DNA of 44,135 bases, taken from contig NZ_GG700732.1 of the NCBI RefSeq assembly GCF_000160835.1, positions 325,409 through 369,543 on the forward strand. Reading direction: 5' to 3'. The first letter of the stretch is position 1. Each line of letters opens with the position of its first letter. Of this stretch, positions 24,843 to 32,954 are shown piece by piece. Under the pieces are notes generated by a model, which was not told where the DNA came from, searched no databases, and worked only from the letters and a program-made list of their open reading frames with translations. Source of the DNA: Limosilactobacillus antri DSM 16041. Lineage in GTDB: Bacteria; Bacillota; Bacilli; Lactobacillales; Lactobacillaceae. The translations under genes were made by a program, and so were the position numbers.

Positions 24843-27764
24843 ATGAATTTCACCTTTACCCGCCGGCCGTTAAAACAGCTATACTTCAAATATACGGTTG
24901 TTTTTGCGCTTTTGGCAGTCTGTATTTTTGGTACCTACCTGCTGACCGGCCATACCTTTATCCTCAGCAAGGATGCCCTCAACCAGCACCTGCCGCTAAT
25001 GGCAAACTACCGGGCCGCCCTAATCCACTTTTTCCACCACCCGGGGCAGTTTCAGTATTGGTCCTGGAAGATGGGCTTGGGTACTGATACCTTTCAAGTT
25101 TATTCCTACTATACAATTGGGGACGTCTTCGCCTACCTGGCCCTCCTCTTTCCAGCCGCCAAAATGACTCTCGCCTACCAGGTCATCACGGTGATCCGCC
25201 TGTACTGCGTCGGCTTGGCCTTCGTATACTTTGCCCAGCACTTCCGCTTCCGTGATAACGTTATTTTAGCAGGGGCGGTGACGTACATGGTCAATGCCTT
25301 CCTCCTGTACGCCTGCATTGCTCAGCCCTTCTTCACGACCCCCTTCATCCTCTTCCCGCTAATGGTGGTGCAGTTGGAACGGGTACTAAAGGGTGGCAGT
25401 GCCTGGCCACTGGTCGGCGCCTTTACCTGGATGCTGATCAGCAATTATTACTTCGCCTTTGTCCTGGGAATCGGCGCCGCCCTCTACCTGATCCTGCGCG
25501 TGCTCACACATTACCGGACAAAACTGAACTATTGGCAGACGCTTGCCAAGCTCCTTTTCGCAGCAGCTAGCAGCATCTTAGTTTCCGCAGTCATGCTGGT
25601 CCCGGAGCTGATTGCGGTCATGAATTCCACCCGGACCGGCTCTGAATTTGCCAATGGGCTCAAAACCTACCCGCTCTACTACTACCTGTTTCTGCCCAAG
25701 CAGCTGATTAACGGGGGCCAGTGGTCCTTTATGTATTGGACTGCCTTGGGGATCGTCTCCATCGGCTTTCTGGCACTGGTTTACCTTTACAGCCGGCCCA
25801 AGCAGTACCCGCTGCTGACGATTAGTCTGGCCTTAGCCCTAGTGATGCTGCTCATCCCCGCCGTCGGGGCCTTCTTTAACGGGATGATGTCGGCCTCCAA
25901 CCGTTGGACCCTCTTAATCTACTTACCGCTGGCAATGGCGGTCTGCATCCTGGTCGAACACGCGGCCCAACTGAGCCATCACGACCTCTGGATCCTCAGC
26001 TGGGCCACCGGCATCTACCTGCTGGTCTTAATCGCCACCTTCTTTTTTGAGAATAACGACGATATCTTCATGCCGGTGCTCTTCCTCATCACTTCATTAC
26101 TGGTCCTGTGGATGATTAACCTGCACCGCCCCCAGACCCCCGACCGCTGGCTGCTCGCCTTGGTTATCCTTAACGCGGGTTTTAACGCGGTTTACTCCGC
26201 TTTCCCCTACAAGGGAAACTTTACCGCGGATATGCTGAGCCGGGGTGAGTACCAGGCAATCACCGCCAACCGTTACGGTGGACTCGACCAGGGATTGACG
26301 GGAAAGCCATTCTACCGGGTTTCGACCGTCAGTCAGAACCAGATTATCAATAGCAACGGGAGTGCTGATGACCTGGGGCCCAACCTCGACAATGACCTTA
26401 CCTCCGGGCTCAATAACATCGACTCCTACTACTCACTGCAAAATAAGTACCTGGGGCAGTTTAACACCAGCCTGCAGAACAACCAGTACCAGGCAAACAT
26501 CCCAATCCGCCAGGCCGACGACCGGAGCGTGATGAACAACTTCTTCGGTGTTAAGTACCTCTTTGTACAGAGCGACGGAAAGAACGCAACCAAGATCCCC
26601 GCCGGCTACTTTATGGATAAGGCCACCGCCCCGGTCATCAACTACGATCATGGTCAGCCGAGCCCCCAGACCATTCAAAAGGGTAAGGAACCCTTCGTGC
26701 CGACCCAGACAATCCGCTACCGGAGCGAGCAAGCCTTCCCACTGCTCTATTGGCAGGGTGACTACATCAGTGCCAAGCGCTACCGGACCTTGTCACCGAC
26801 CGCCAAGGAACGGGCCCTCGCGGCAGGGGTACTAGTCGACGGTTCGACTAAGGGGATGCAGCCGGCTAACCTCCACAACCAGGTTTACCCGCTCAAGAGC
26901 GTCCTGGTCTCTAACCGGCTCAACCGGGTTAACCCGCACCACCTCAAATACACCGACAGCGACGAAAGCTACCAGCTGCAATTCCCTGAACTAGAGAATA
27001 AGAAGTTTGCCAAACGGCTCAAACAAACGGAACTGCACATTGAGTTCTCCAAGATTAAGTACACACCCTTTAGTATGAAAGAACAGATCAAATACGATCA
27101 GGAACACCTCCGGCAAATGGCCTTAAATCCCGGCAGCGTTATTAACCAGCGCTTCACCAAGTACCAATACTGGCGCTACCACGTCCTCAATGGCGCACCG
27201 GACATCAGCTTTAAGTTGAACTACACGAGTAAGTTTGGGACCGCCAGCGTGGTCCAGGCGAAGCAGAACGTCCTCTCCCTGTTTAAGAAGGTTACTAACT
27301 CGACCTTAAACATCGGCTATTACCAGGGCGGGCTGCCCCAAACGCTGACCTTCCAACCATCCAAGCTGGGGACCTACCAGCTTGACTACCAGGTGGTAGC
27401 CGAAAAACTCGACAGTCATTACGACCAGCAGGTCCGGACCATCCAACAGCACGCCCTGACCAACCTGCAGTTCAAGCGCAACCAGGTCAGCGGGACAATT
27501 ACCACGCCGCGAGCCGGGGTTTTGACTTCTTCAATCCCCTACTCAACCGGTTGGACGGTAAAAGTTGACGGGCAGCAGGCAAAAACGGTCCGCACCAACC
27601 AAGCCTTCCTCGGCGTCTGGCTCCCCCAGGGCCACCACCGGATCAGCTTTAACTATCAAACCTCCGGACTGGCTGCCGGTGCGAAAATTAGCTTGGCCGG
27701 TCTGGTCTGGCTTGCGTTAGCCGCTGGCATTACCATTATCTGGCGTTATCGATCCCACAAGTAA
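24843..27764 (+). CDS. YfhO family membrane protein
   Basis: This 973-residue protein has about twelve or more membrane segments in residues 15-440 and one near the C-terminus (about 945-965), with a large extracellular part between. The early SKDALNQHLPLMANYR and KMGLGTD segments are typical of YfhO, a GT-C-like family. Homologues help to glycosylate lipoteichoic acid or other surface polymers using undecaprenyl-linked sugars; that role is inferred here. A TGCTAAAAT extended -10 lies just upstream (near 24798), and a terminator at 27772-27812. The gene stands alone. Confidence 0.88.
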   Translation: MNFTFTRRPLKQLYFKYTVVFALLAVCIFGTYLLTGHTFILSKDALNQHLPLMANYRAALIHFFHHPGQFQYWSWKMGLGTDTFQVYSYYTIGDVFAYLALLFPAAKMTLAYQVITVIRLYCVGLAFVYFAQHFRFRDNVILAGAVTYMVNAFLLYACIAQPFFTTPFILFPLMVVQLERVLKGGSAWPLVGAFTWMLISNYYFAFVLGIGAALYLILRVLTHYRTKLNYWQTLAKLLFAAASSILVSAVMLVPELIAVMNSTRTGSEFANGLKTYPLYYYLFLPKQLINGGQWSFMYWTALGIVSIGFLALVYLYSRPKQYPLLTISLALALVMLLIPAVGAFFNGMMSASNRWTLLIYLPLAMAVCILVEHAAQLSHHDLWILSWATGIYLLVLIATFFFENNDDIFMPVLFLITSLLVLWMINLHRPQTPDRWLLALVILNAGFNAVYSAFPYKGNFTADMLSRGEYQAITANRYGGLDQGLTGKPFYRVSTVSQNQIINSNGSADDLGPNLDNDLTSGLNNIDSYYSLQNKYLGQFNTSLQNNQYQANIPIRQADDRSVMNNFFGVKYLFVQSDGKNATKIPAGYFMDKATAPVINYDHGQPSPQTIQKGKEPFVPTQTIRYRSEQAFPLLYWQGDYISAKRYRTLSPTAKERALAAGVLVDGSTKGMQPANLHNQVYPLKSVLVSNRLNRVNPHHLKYTDSDESYQLQFPELENKKFAKRLKQTELHIEFSKIKYTPFSMKEQIKYDQEHLRQMALNPGSVINQRFTKYQYWRYHVLNGAPDISFKLNYTSKFGTASVVQAKQNVLSLFKKVTNSTLNIGYYQGGLPQTLTFQPSKLGTYQLDYQVVAEKLDSHYDQQVRTIQQHALTNLQFKRNQVSGTITTPRAGVLTSSIPYSTGWTVKVDGQQAKTVRTNQAFLGVWLPQGHHRISFNYQTSGLAAGAKISLAGLVWLALAAGITIIWRYRSHK

Positions 27765-27771
27765 GCAAAAT

Positions 27772-27812
27772 ACGTCCCCAACCGGCTAACAAGCTGGTGC
27801 GGGGCGTTTTTC
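27772..27812 (+). terminator. Rho-independent terminator, YfhO gene
   Basis: ACGTCCCCA-ACC pairs with GGT-GCGGGGCGT with one bulge, followed by TTTTT. Confidence 0.82.
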
Positions 27813-27962
27813 GCTGTAATCATGGCTGATTTCTCACGGCGACGACTGCACCGCGGAGCAGGGATAAATTAACTGGCTGGCCACATAGCTGTATACCGTT
27901 TGCGCCTCGGAATCAATTTTCTGCCCCGCTACAAATCCAGTGTTCCCTTTCCTGTAAGCGAT

Positions 27963-27971
27963 TGCTATAAT
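27963..27971 (+). promoter_or_regulatory. Extended -10 promoter of the acid phosphatase gene
   Basis: TGCTATAAT is an extended -10 element without a clear -35. The transcript would begin about 40 bases before the ATG at 28016. Confidence 0.6.
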
Positions 27972-28015
27972 CTAAAATGTGTAGAATTATCGTTTTATTG
28001 AGAGGGTGTAACTAT

Positions 28016-28873
28016 ATGAACAAGTTGAAAAAAATGACGATGGAGGCCGGGGCAGCAACGTTAATGATGCTCAGCGTCTTCAGCTTTGGTGGAGCAACCA
28101 CCGTTACCGCTGCGAAATCCGATATTGGCAATCAGAATACGATGGCGGTTGCCTGGTACCAGACATCGGCAGAATGTAAAGCACTCTATTTACAGGGGTA
28201 TAACGTTGCCCGGCAAAACCTCGACCAGAGTTTGGCCCAGCCGAGTGCCCAACCCCGAGCAATTATTTTAGACATTGACGAAACAGTGCTTGATAATTCG
28301 CCGTACCAGGCATACAACGCTCTGCATGATGAACAGTTTCCTAACCACTGGAACGCCTGGGTCAACGCCGCCGAAGCAAAGCCGGTTCCTGGTGCCAAGG
28401 ATTTTCTGAACTACGCTAACCAGAACGGTGTCCAAATTTACTACGTCAGTGACCGGGCCGCCAACCAGCTAAAGGCAACCAAGAAAAATTTAGCTGACCA
28501 GGGGCTGCCCCAGGCAACTGACGACCACATTATGCTCAAGGGCAAGAACGACAAGACCAAGGAAAGCCGGCGGCAGGCCATTGAGCAAAATAACAACGTC
28601 ATTATGTTCTTTGGGGATAGCCTTACCGACTTTAACGATCCCCAAAGTGCCTCCGTTAAGGGCCGCTATAACGACGTAATGAAGAACGCCAACCAATTCG
28701 GCAGCAAGTACATCATTTTGCCATGCCCAATGTACGGTGGCTGGGAAGGCGCCCTCTACGGGAATGATTACAGCATCAGTGATGCCAAAAAGAGTCAGGC
28801 GCGCAAGTCCCACTTAACCTACTTTAACCCTAAGAACAACAAGGTTGAAAATAAGACCGTTACGGAACCATAG
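28016..28873 (+). CDS. Secreted e(P4)-type 5'-nucleotidase/acid phosphatase
   Basis: This 285-residue HAD-type class B/C acid phosphatase resembles Haemophilus lipoprotein e(P4). It has DIDETVLDNS (two catalytic Asp, near residues 83-92), VSDRAANQ, and GDSLTDF near 200. The signal peptide has a long hydrophobic core and cleaves near TVTAA (about residue 33), but there is no lipobox cysteine, so it should be released or loosely held rather than lipidated. Family members remove phosphate from nucleotides, including NMN to nicotinamide riboside, the substrate of PnuC encoded at 19846. ATG 28016 with GAGGG upstream is chosen over an upstream in-frame ATG that would spoil the signal peptide. Confidence 0.87.
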   Translation: MNKLKKMTMEAGAATLMMLSVFSFGGATTVTAAKSDIGNQNTMAVAWYQTSAECKALYLQGYNVARQNLDQSLAQPSAQPRAIILDIDETVLDNSPYQAYNALHDEQFPNHWNAWVNAAEAKPVPGAKDFLNYANQNGVQIYYVSDRAANQLKATKKNLADQGLPQATDDHIMLKGKNDKTKESRRQAIEQNNNVIMFFGDSLTDFNDPQSASVKGRYNDVMKNANQFGSKYIILPCPMYGGWEGALYGNDYSISDAKKSQARKSHLTYFNPKNNKVENKTVTEP

Positions 28874-28915
28874 GTTGATTGCAAGTTATGGATATTTCTA
28901 CACGCTAAAGTAACT

Positions 28916-28963
28916 AATTGATAAGGGGAAGCGCTCAAATTTGTACGCTTCCCCTTATCAATT
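28916..28963 (+). terminator. Long 18-bp palindrome, probable terminator of the phosphatase gene
   Basis: AATTGATAAGGGGAAGCG pairs perfectly over 18 bp with 28946-28963 across a 12-base loop. The following TTCTATTG is a poor U-tract, and TATAAT comes 8 bases later (28971-28976). It may be a bidirectional barrier. Confidence 0.65.
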
Positions 28964-29050
28964 TCTATTGTATAATTTTAGTTTACATAATTTCGACATG
29001 GTAAATTATCTCGTCAGTAAGCTAATTTTTTAGAAAATCACCAAAAGTGC

Positions 29051-29079
29051 TTTACGAACGCTAACGAGATTGGTAAAAT
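29051..29079 (+). promoter_or_regulatory. Promoter of tRNA-Pro
   Basis: TTTACG (29051-29056), 17 bases, TAAAAT (29074-29079), 31 bases before the tRNA. Confidence 0.6.
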
Positions 29080-29110
29080 AATAAATGTTCGTTAACGGAC
29101 AAGTAACTTT

Positions 29111-29184
29111 CGGGAAATAGCTCAGCTTGGTAGAGCACCTGGTTTGGGACCAGGGGGTCGCAGGTTCGAATCCTGTTTTCCCGA
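29111..29184 (+). tRNA. tRNA-Pro (anticodon TGG)
   Basis: A complete cloverleaf: acceptor CGGGAAA with TTTCCCG, D arm GCTC/GAGC, anticodon stem CCTGG/CCAGG with loop TTTGGGA (anticodon TGG), and T arm GCAGG-TTCGAAT-CCTGT. CCA is not encoded. Confidence 0.96.
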
Positions 29185-29190
29185 CTACTC

Positions 29191-29240
29191 AAAAGGGAGC
29201 TTGATGAAAGTCATTAATGGCTTTCGTCAAGCTCCCTTTT
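29191..29240. terminator. Bidirectional terminator between tRNA-Pro and the ASCH gene
   Basis: AAAAGGGAGCTTGA pairs with TCAAGCTCCCTTTT over 14 bp, with a further GAAAG(T)C/GCTTTC part inside. A/T runs at both ends allow termination in both directions. Confidence 0.88.
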
Positions 29241-29246
29241 CTCTAC

Positions 29247-29645
29247 CTACGATTGAATTAACGGCCGGTAAACCTTATCGAACCACTGCTCAGCCCGCTC
29301 CTCGTCGACCTGCCCCTGACGCTCCCAGTCTACTGGACGGATCAGGGCGTCGTCAACGTTAAACAAGCGTTGGCGGCCCTTCACCGGCACCGGCTCGATG
29401 TGGTAGGACCGCCCAGTCGGAAATGGTGAAAAGCGCCAACCGTAGCTGCCATCCGGGAAATGGTAGATTCCCTCCAAATTCATTACGCAGAGGGCGTAAC
29501 CGGCAAGAAAGCCTGCTTGACGTTTGGCACTAGCGCAGATCAGGAGCGGCCCCCGGTAATTGGTCTGCCAAGTTCGGTATTCAACCAGCTTGTCGCCCCA
29601 AGCCACTGCCGCCGCGTTTTGGGGATGTAAAGAGAGGGCCTTCAT
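29247..29645 (-). CDS. ASCH domain protein
   Basis: This 132-residue protein has the compact PUA-like ASCH fold: MKALSLHPQNAAAVAWGDKLVEYRTWQTNYRGPLLICAS, where the GxKxxExR-type motif appears as GDKLVEYRTW (residues 17-26), and a central core followed by a helical tail. ASCH proteins are proposed to bind RNA or modified nucleosides; some hydrolyse N4-acetylcytidine. Its ATG begins directly after the stop of the upstream gene, with GGAG inside that gene, so translation is coupled. Confidence 0.8.
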   Translation of the reverse strand: MKALSLHPQNAAAVAWGDKLVEYRTWQTNYRGPLLICASAKRQAGFLAGYALCVMNLEGIYHFPDGSYGWRFSPFPTGRSYHIEPVPVKGRQRLFNVDDALIRPVDWERQGQVDEERAEQWFDKVYRPLIQS

Positions 29646-29888
29646 CTACTCCTGCTCCTTGTGACTGCGCTTGACCAGCTGCATAATCAGGTAGTCGCGG
29701 GCATCCTGTTCGTTCATCCGGACACCATTAATGGTAAGCGGCCCCTCTGCCAACTGCTCACTATCTACTTTGTTAGTTAAAACTTTATCCGTCAGTTCCG
29801 GAGTCTGCTGGTAGTAACGGTCTAATAGTTCTGCGGTCGATAACTGCCGCAAGACTTCCGCGAAGGCGCGATCTTTTTCAATACTCAT
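29646..29888 (-). CDS. Small hypothetical protein coupled to the ASCH gene
   Basis: This 80-residue, soluble, mainly helical protein (RAFAEVLRQLSTAELLDRYYQQ, then MNEQDARDYLIMQLVKR) has an acidic and Lys-rich balance and no known domain that I recognise. AAGGAGGAG precedes the ATG. It is the first gene of a two-gene minus-strand operon with the ASCH gene, which starts at the next base, and is divergent from xerS. Confidence 0.7.
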   Translation of the reverse strand: MSIEKDRAFAEVLRQLSTAELLDRYYQQTPELTDKVLTNKVDSEQLAEGPLTINGVRMNEQDARDYLIMQLVKRSHKEQE

Positions 29889-29942
29889 AATTTCTCCTCC
29901 TTTTGGTATCAGTTCTATTGTACACTTTTTCGCTAATTTCGT

Positions 29943-29971
29943 TTTATAATAAGACTATGACTTTCTTGAGG
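29943..29971 (+). other. Candidate dif_SL-like site upstream of xerS
   Basis: TTTATAATAAG-ACTATGA-CTTTCTTGAGG resembles, from memory, the streptococcal and lactococcal dif_SL core (ACTATAA followed by TTTTCTTGAAA). The right arm fits well and the left arm poorly. The position directly before xerS is the known location of dif_SL. It overlaps a TATAAT (29945-29950) and the xerS ribosome binding site. Confidence 0.35.
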
Positions 29972-29980
29972 AGTGGAATA

Positions 29981-31045
29981 ATGGAAGCAGATAAATACCT
30001 AACCCTGATTCAATCCGAACTGGCAAAGCTGCCGGACTACGTCAACGAATACTACCTTGGTACCAACCACGCCGTCACAACGACCTACCAGTACCTAACC
30101 GAAATTCGGCGCTTCTTTGACTGGCTCCGGTTAAGCGGCTTGACGGACGCCCCGGACAACGACAGTATTTCTACCAAGACTTTGGAAAAGCTCCGGCGGA
30201 ACGATATCATGCTCTACATCGACCACCTCAAGCATACCCAGAATGCCCAGGGGCGGCTAAATTCGCCGACCTCCATTAACCGGTCGATCAACGCCCTGCG
30301 CTCCTTATTCAAGTACCTGACGGTTACCGCCGACATCAACGATGGGGAACCCTATTTCTACCGCAACGTCATGCTGAAAATTGATTCATTGAATGATACC
30401 CAGACCCTAAACTACCGGGCCCACACCTTGTCCTCACACATGTACCGGGGACAAATGAAGTTTGACTTCATCAACTTCATCCAAAATGAGTACCCGCACA
30501 AGTGTGATAAGCGCGCCCTCCCCGCCTTTAAAGTCAACCGGGAACGGGACATCGCGATCATCGCCTTAATTTTGGGAACGGGAGTGCGGGTTTCCGAGGC
30601 GGCCAACGTTAACCTCGGCGACCTCAACATCAACCAGGGATTGCTCGACGTCGTGCGGAAGGGTGGCCAGCGCGACTCGGTGCCGATTGCTCCCTGGTCA
30701 ATCCAATACTTACGGGATTACCTGGCAATCCGGGCCCAGCGTTACCACGCACTAAAGAAAGATACCGCTTGTTTCTTGACGGTCTACCATGGCGAAACCC
30801 GGCGGATGACCGCTAATGCCATCGAGCGGATGGTCAAGAAATACTCCACTGCCTTTGGCCACCCCCTCACCCCGCATAAGCTCCGCCACACCCTTGCGTC
30901 GGAAATGTACGAAGTCACCAAGGACCAGGTTTTGGTTGCCCAGCAGCTCGGTCAGAAGGGAACGTCGGCAACCGACCTTTATACACACGTTGGCGTGACC
31001 CAGCAGCGGGAAGCATTAGACGAAATCAGCAAGGAAAAGAAATAG
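29981..31045 (+). CDS. xerS: Tyrosine recombinase XerS
   Basis: This 354-residue protein aligns over its whole length with XerS of streptococci and lactococci, the single recombinase that resolves chromosome dimers at dif_SL. It has an N-terminal SAM-like binding domain (YVNEYYL to FRRFFDWL-like EIRRFFDWLRLSGLTDAP, SINRSINALRSLFKYLT) and a catalytic domain with R203 (GVRVSEA), KGGQRDSV, H299-KL-R302 and nucleophile Y334 (TDLYTH). The usual second histidine of LGHSS is Q325 (LGQKG). GAGGAG lies 7 bases before ATG 29981, so the longer upstream frame is rejected. It is followed by a terminator at 31056-31084. Confidence 0.88.
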   Translation: MEADKYLTLIQSELAKLPDYVNEYYLGTNHAVTTTYQYLTEIRRFFDWLRLSGLTDAPDNDSISTKTLEKLRRNDIMLYIDHLKHTQNAQGRLNSPTSINRSINALRSLFKYLTVTADINDGEPYFYRNVMLKIDSLNDTQTLNYRAHTLSSHMYRGQMKFDFINFIQNEYPHKCDKRALPAFKVNRERDIAIIALILGTGVRVSEAANVNLGDLNINQGLLDVVRKGGQRDSVPIAPWSIQYLRDYLAIRAQRYHALKKDTACFLTVYHGETRRMTANAIERMVKKYSTAFGHPLTPHKLRHTLASEMYEVTKDQVLVAQQLGQKGTSATDLYTHVGVTQQREALDEISKEKK

Positions 31046-31055
31046 TTGACTGTTG

Positions 31056-31084
31056 GCATCACAGCATTTTCTGTGGTGCTTTTT
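31056..31084 (+). terminator. Rho-independent terminator, xerS
   Basis: GCATCACAG pairs with CTGTGGTGC with one G-U, followed by TTTTT. Confidence 0.85.
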
Positions 31085-31192
31085 ATTTTGCCCTCAGGCA
31101 CTCTTAGCGATGACTTACCTATCAACAACAATTTCAGAACGTCTGAGAGCTAATTAGCCAAATTTGATTGATTTACGCTGCTTTTGACGTTT

Positions 31193-31223
31193 AGTAAGAC
31201 TCTTTTGATAAAAGAGTCTTACT
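31193..31223. repeat. Perfect 14-bp hairpin with a 3-base loop
   Basis: AGTAAGACTCTTTT at 31193-31206, GAT, then its exact complement at 31210-31223. It lies 110 bases after the xerS terminator and 140 bases before the patatin gene. There is no proper U-tract, so its role is unclear. Confidence 0.6.
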
Positions 31224-31360
31224 TTAGCGGGCGACAAATACCGTTATCATAGGCTTTTAAATGGGTAACATTTTGTGTAAGACTGTTGTATAATTTTATT
31301 GAAAAACAGGCTTACGTTAAATGACCGCTTTTAACGTCAAAAAAGGAGACTTAGAGAAGA

Positions 31361-32215
31361 ATGTTATACAATGCAGCACTTGTTCTTGAAGGTGGCGCCT
31401 TTCGCGGGCAATACACGGCCGGGATTGCCGACACCTTCCTCGCCCACCACATCGAATTTCGCAGCGTCATCGGGGTATCTGCCGGGTCGCTCAACGGAGT
31501 TAACTTCGTTGCTAAGCAGTATGGTCGCGCAGCCAGCATCAATATTAACTACCGGCATGACCGGAAGTACATTTCCATGGCCCGGGTATTCAAGAAAAAG
31601 ATTATCAACCTGGACTACCTCTTTGAGGACCACGGCTACTCCTGGCGGAATTTCGATGAGCAGGCCTACAGACGTTCAGCAGCGCACTTTACCGCCGTTG
31701 CCACGTCCCTGAATACCGGAAAAGCGGTCCTCTTTACCGACCCCACCGGTGAAGAACTCAATCAGGCGCTCAAGGCCTCCTCGTCAATGCCCTTTTTGTC
31801 CGATCCCCAGGAAACCAGTCAGGGTCTCTGCCTAGACGGCGGCATTGCCGATTCGATTCCCTACGACATTGCTCAGCAGCAGGGTTTCGACAAGATTGTG
31901 GTTGTCCGCACCCGAGATGCTAAGTACCGCAAGAAACCATCCAGCCGGGCGGTCAAGGAACTTTACCACCGTTTTTACAAGGACTATCCGCAGTTTGCTG
32001 AAGCCGGGATTAACCGGCCCCTGGTTTATAACCGGCAAATCACCGAACTGAACCGGCTGGCTAACGATGGGAAAATTTTTGACATCGTGCCGAAGAAGCC
32101 GATCAAAATCAAACGGGTTGAGGGAAACGTCAGGAAGATTCGCAAGCTCTACGAACGGGGGAAGAAGGAGTGCGAAGAGTATCTTCCCCAAATGGTTGCC
32201 TACCTTGAAAAGTAA
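31361..32215 (+). CDS. Patatin-like phospholipase family protein
   Basis: This 284-residue serine hydrolase has the patatin Ser-Asp dyad. The oxyanion motif LEGGAFRGQYTAG is at residues 9-21, the nucleophile in GVSAGSLNG (GxSxG, near residue 39), and the catalytic Asp in CLDGGIADSIPYD (near 165). It resembles the bacterial RssA/YlbK-like group. It likely cleaves acyl chains from membrane lipids. No signal peptide is present. AAAGGAG is upstream. The gene is followed after 17 bases by a small tyrosine recombinase gene, so the two are probably co-transcribed. Confidence 0.88.
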   Translation: MLYNAALVLEGGAFRGQYTAGIADTFLAHHIEFRSVIGVSAGSLNGVNFVAKQYGRAASININYRHDRKYISMARVFKKKIINLDYLFEDHGYSWRNFDEQAYRRSAAHFTAVATSLNTGKAVLFTDPTGEELNQALKASSSMPFLSDPQETSQGLCLDGGIADSIPYDIAQQQGFDKIVVVRTRDAKYRKKPSSRAVKELYHRFYKDYPQFAEAGINRPLVYNRQITELNRLANDGKIFDIVPKKPIKIKRVEGNVRKIRKLYERGKKECEEYLPQMVAYLEK

Positions 32216-32232
32216 TCAAAGGATATGAGATT

Positions 32233-32880
32233 ATGTCAACTAAAAAACGGGAATATATTCCAAAAAACAAAACCAATGGCCAAGTTAAGGGCCGTCGAAA
32301 AATCTGGGTAGAAAACGTCAAATTTTTGACCCTCGCTGAATACGACCAGCTCCGGGCCACTATTAAGGCAGCATCCCGACCAGAGCTAGTCAACCGCAAT
32401 CTCTTGATGATTGCGATTGCCCTTAACAATGGACTACGCGCCTCTGATGTCGTCACCCTCCGCGTTGGCCACGTTCTCAACAAGACCAAGACCCGGGTGA
32501 TTGAGCAGAAAACCGGTAAGGCTAAGACCCTTTTTTGGAATAACTGCCTGGCCGAAATCATCAACTATCTCAACGACCTCGACTACCATGACGAAAACGA
32601 CTACCTCTTCCCCGGCAACCAGGATGGTCACTTCTCCGTCCATGGCTTCTATGAGATGCTGCAGCGGATGGCACGCAAAACCGACAATCCACAGCTGGCC
32701 GCTAAACTGGGCACCCACTCCTTCCGCAAAACCTTTGGCCGTCAGCTTTACAAGAAGGGGGTCAACGTCGAAATTATTTCCCAGCTCTTCAACCACTCTT
32801 CCGAACGCAACACCCGGCACTACCTCGGGATTGAGCAGGAAGACTTGGATAAAGTAGTGCAGAATTTTAAATTCGAGTAA
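32233..32880 (+). CDS. Single-domain tyrosine recombinase/integrase
   Basis: This 215-residue protein consists of little more than the catalytic domain of a tyrosine recombinase. All key residues are present: R69 (GLRASDVV), Lys near residue 98 (EQKTGKAKT), H162-SF-R165, H188 (FNHSSERNT) and nucleophile Y197. The usual N-terminal arm-binding and SAM-like core-binding domains are absent. The first 30 residues are basic and may bind DNA. The frame is intact, with a start near GGATATGAGATT, so it does not look like a decayed integrase. It forms an operon with the patatin gene. Target and role are unknown. Confidence 0.85.
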   Translation: MSTKKREYIPKNKTNGQVKGRRKIWVENVKFLTLAEYDQLRATIKAASRPELVNRNLLMIAIALNNGLRASDVVTLRVGHVLNKTKTRVIEQKTGKAKTLFWNNCLAEIINYLNDLDYHDENDYLFPGNQDGHFSVHGFYEMLQRMARKTDNPQLAAKLGTHSFRKTFGRQLYKKGVNVEIISQLFNHSSERNTRHYLGIEQEDLDKVVQNFKFE

Positions 32881-32907
32881 TTCGCGTATCCGTAATTATG
32901 TAAACTA

Positions 32908-32950
32908 AAATGGGGCAGTGAGCTAACTTAGCAAGTTCACTGCCCCATTT
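32908..32950. terminator. Convergent terminator, integrase and zinc-ribbon genes
   Basis: AAATGGGGCAGTGA pairs perfectly with TCACTGCCCCATTT over 14 bp. The U-tract is better on the minus strand. Confidence 0.85.
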
Positions 32951-32954
32951 GGGG

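Larger units (their letters stand above)
31046..31360. other. Intergenic region between xerS and the patatin gene
   Basis: Contains the xerS terminator (31056-31084), a free-standing 14-bp perfect hairpin (31193-31223), a TATAAT at 31289-31294, and a copy of GCTTTTAACGTC (31327-31338) that matches part of the direct repeats at 2573 and 3115. No coding sequence is visible. Confidence 0.5.
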
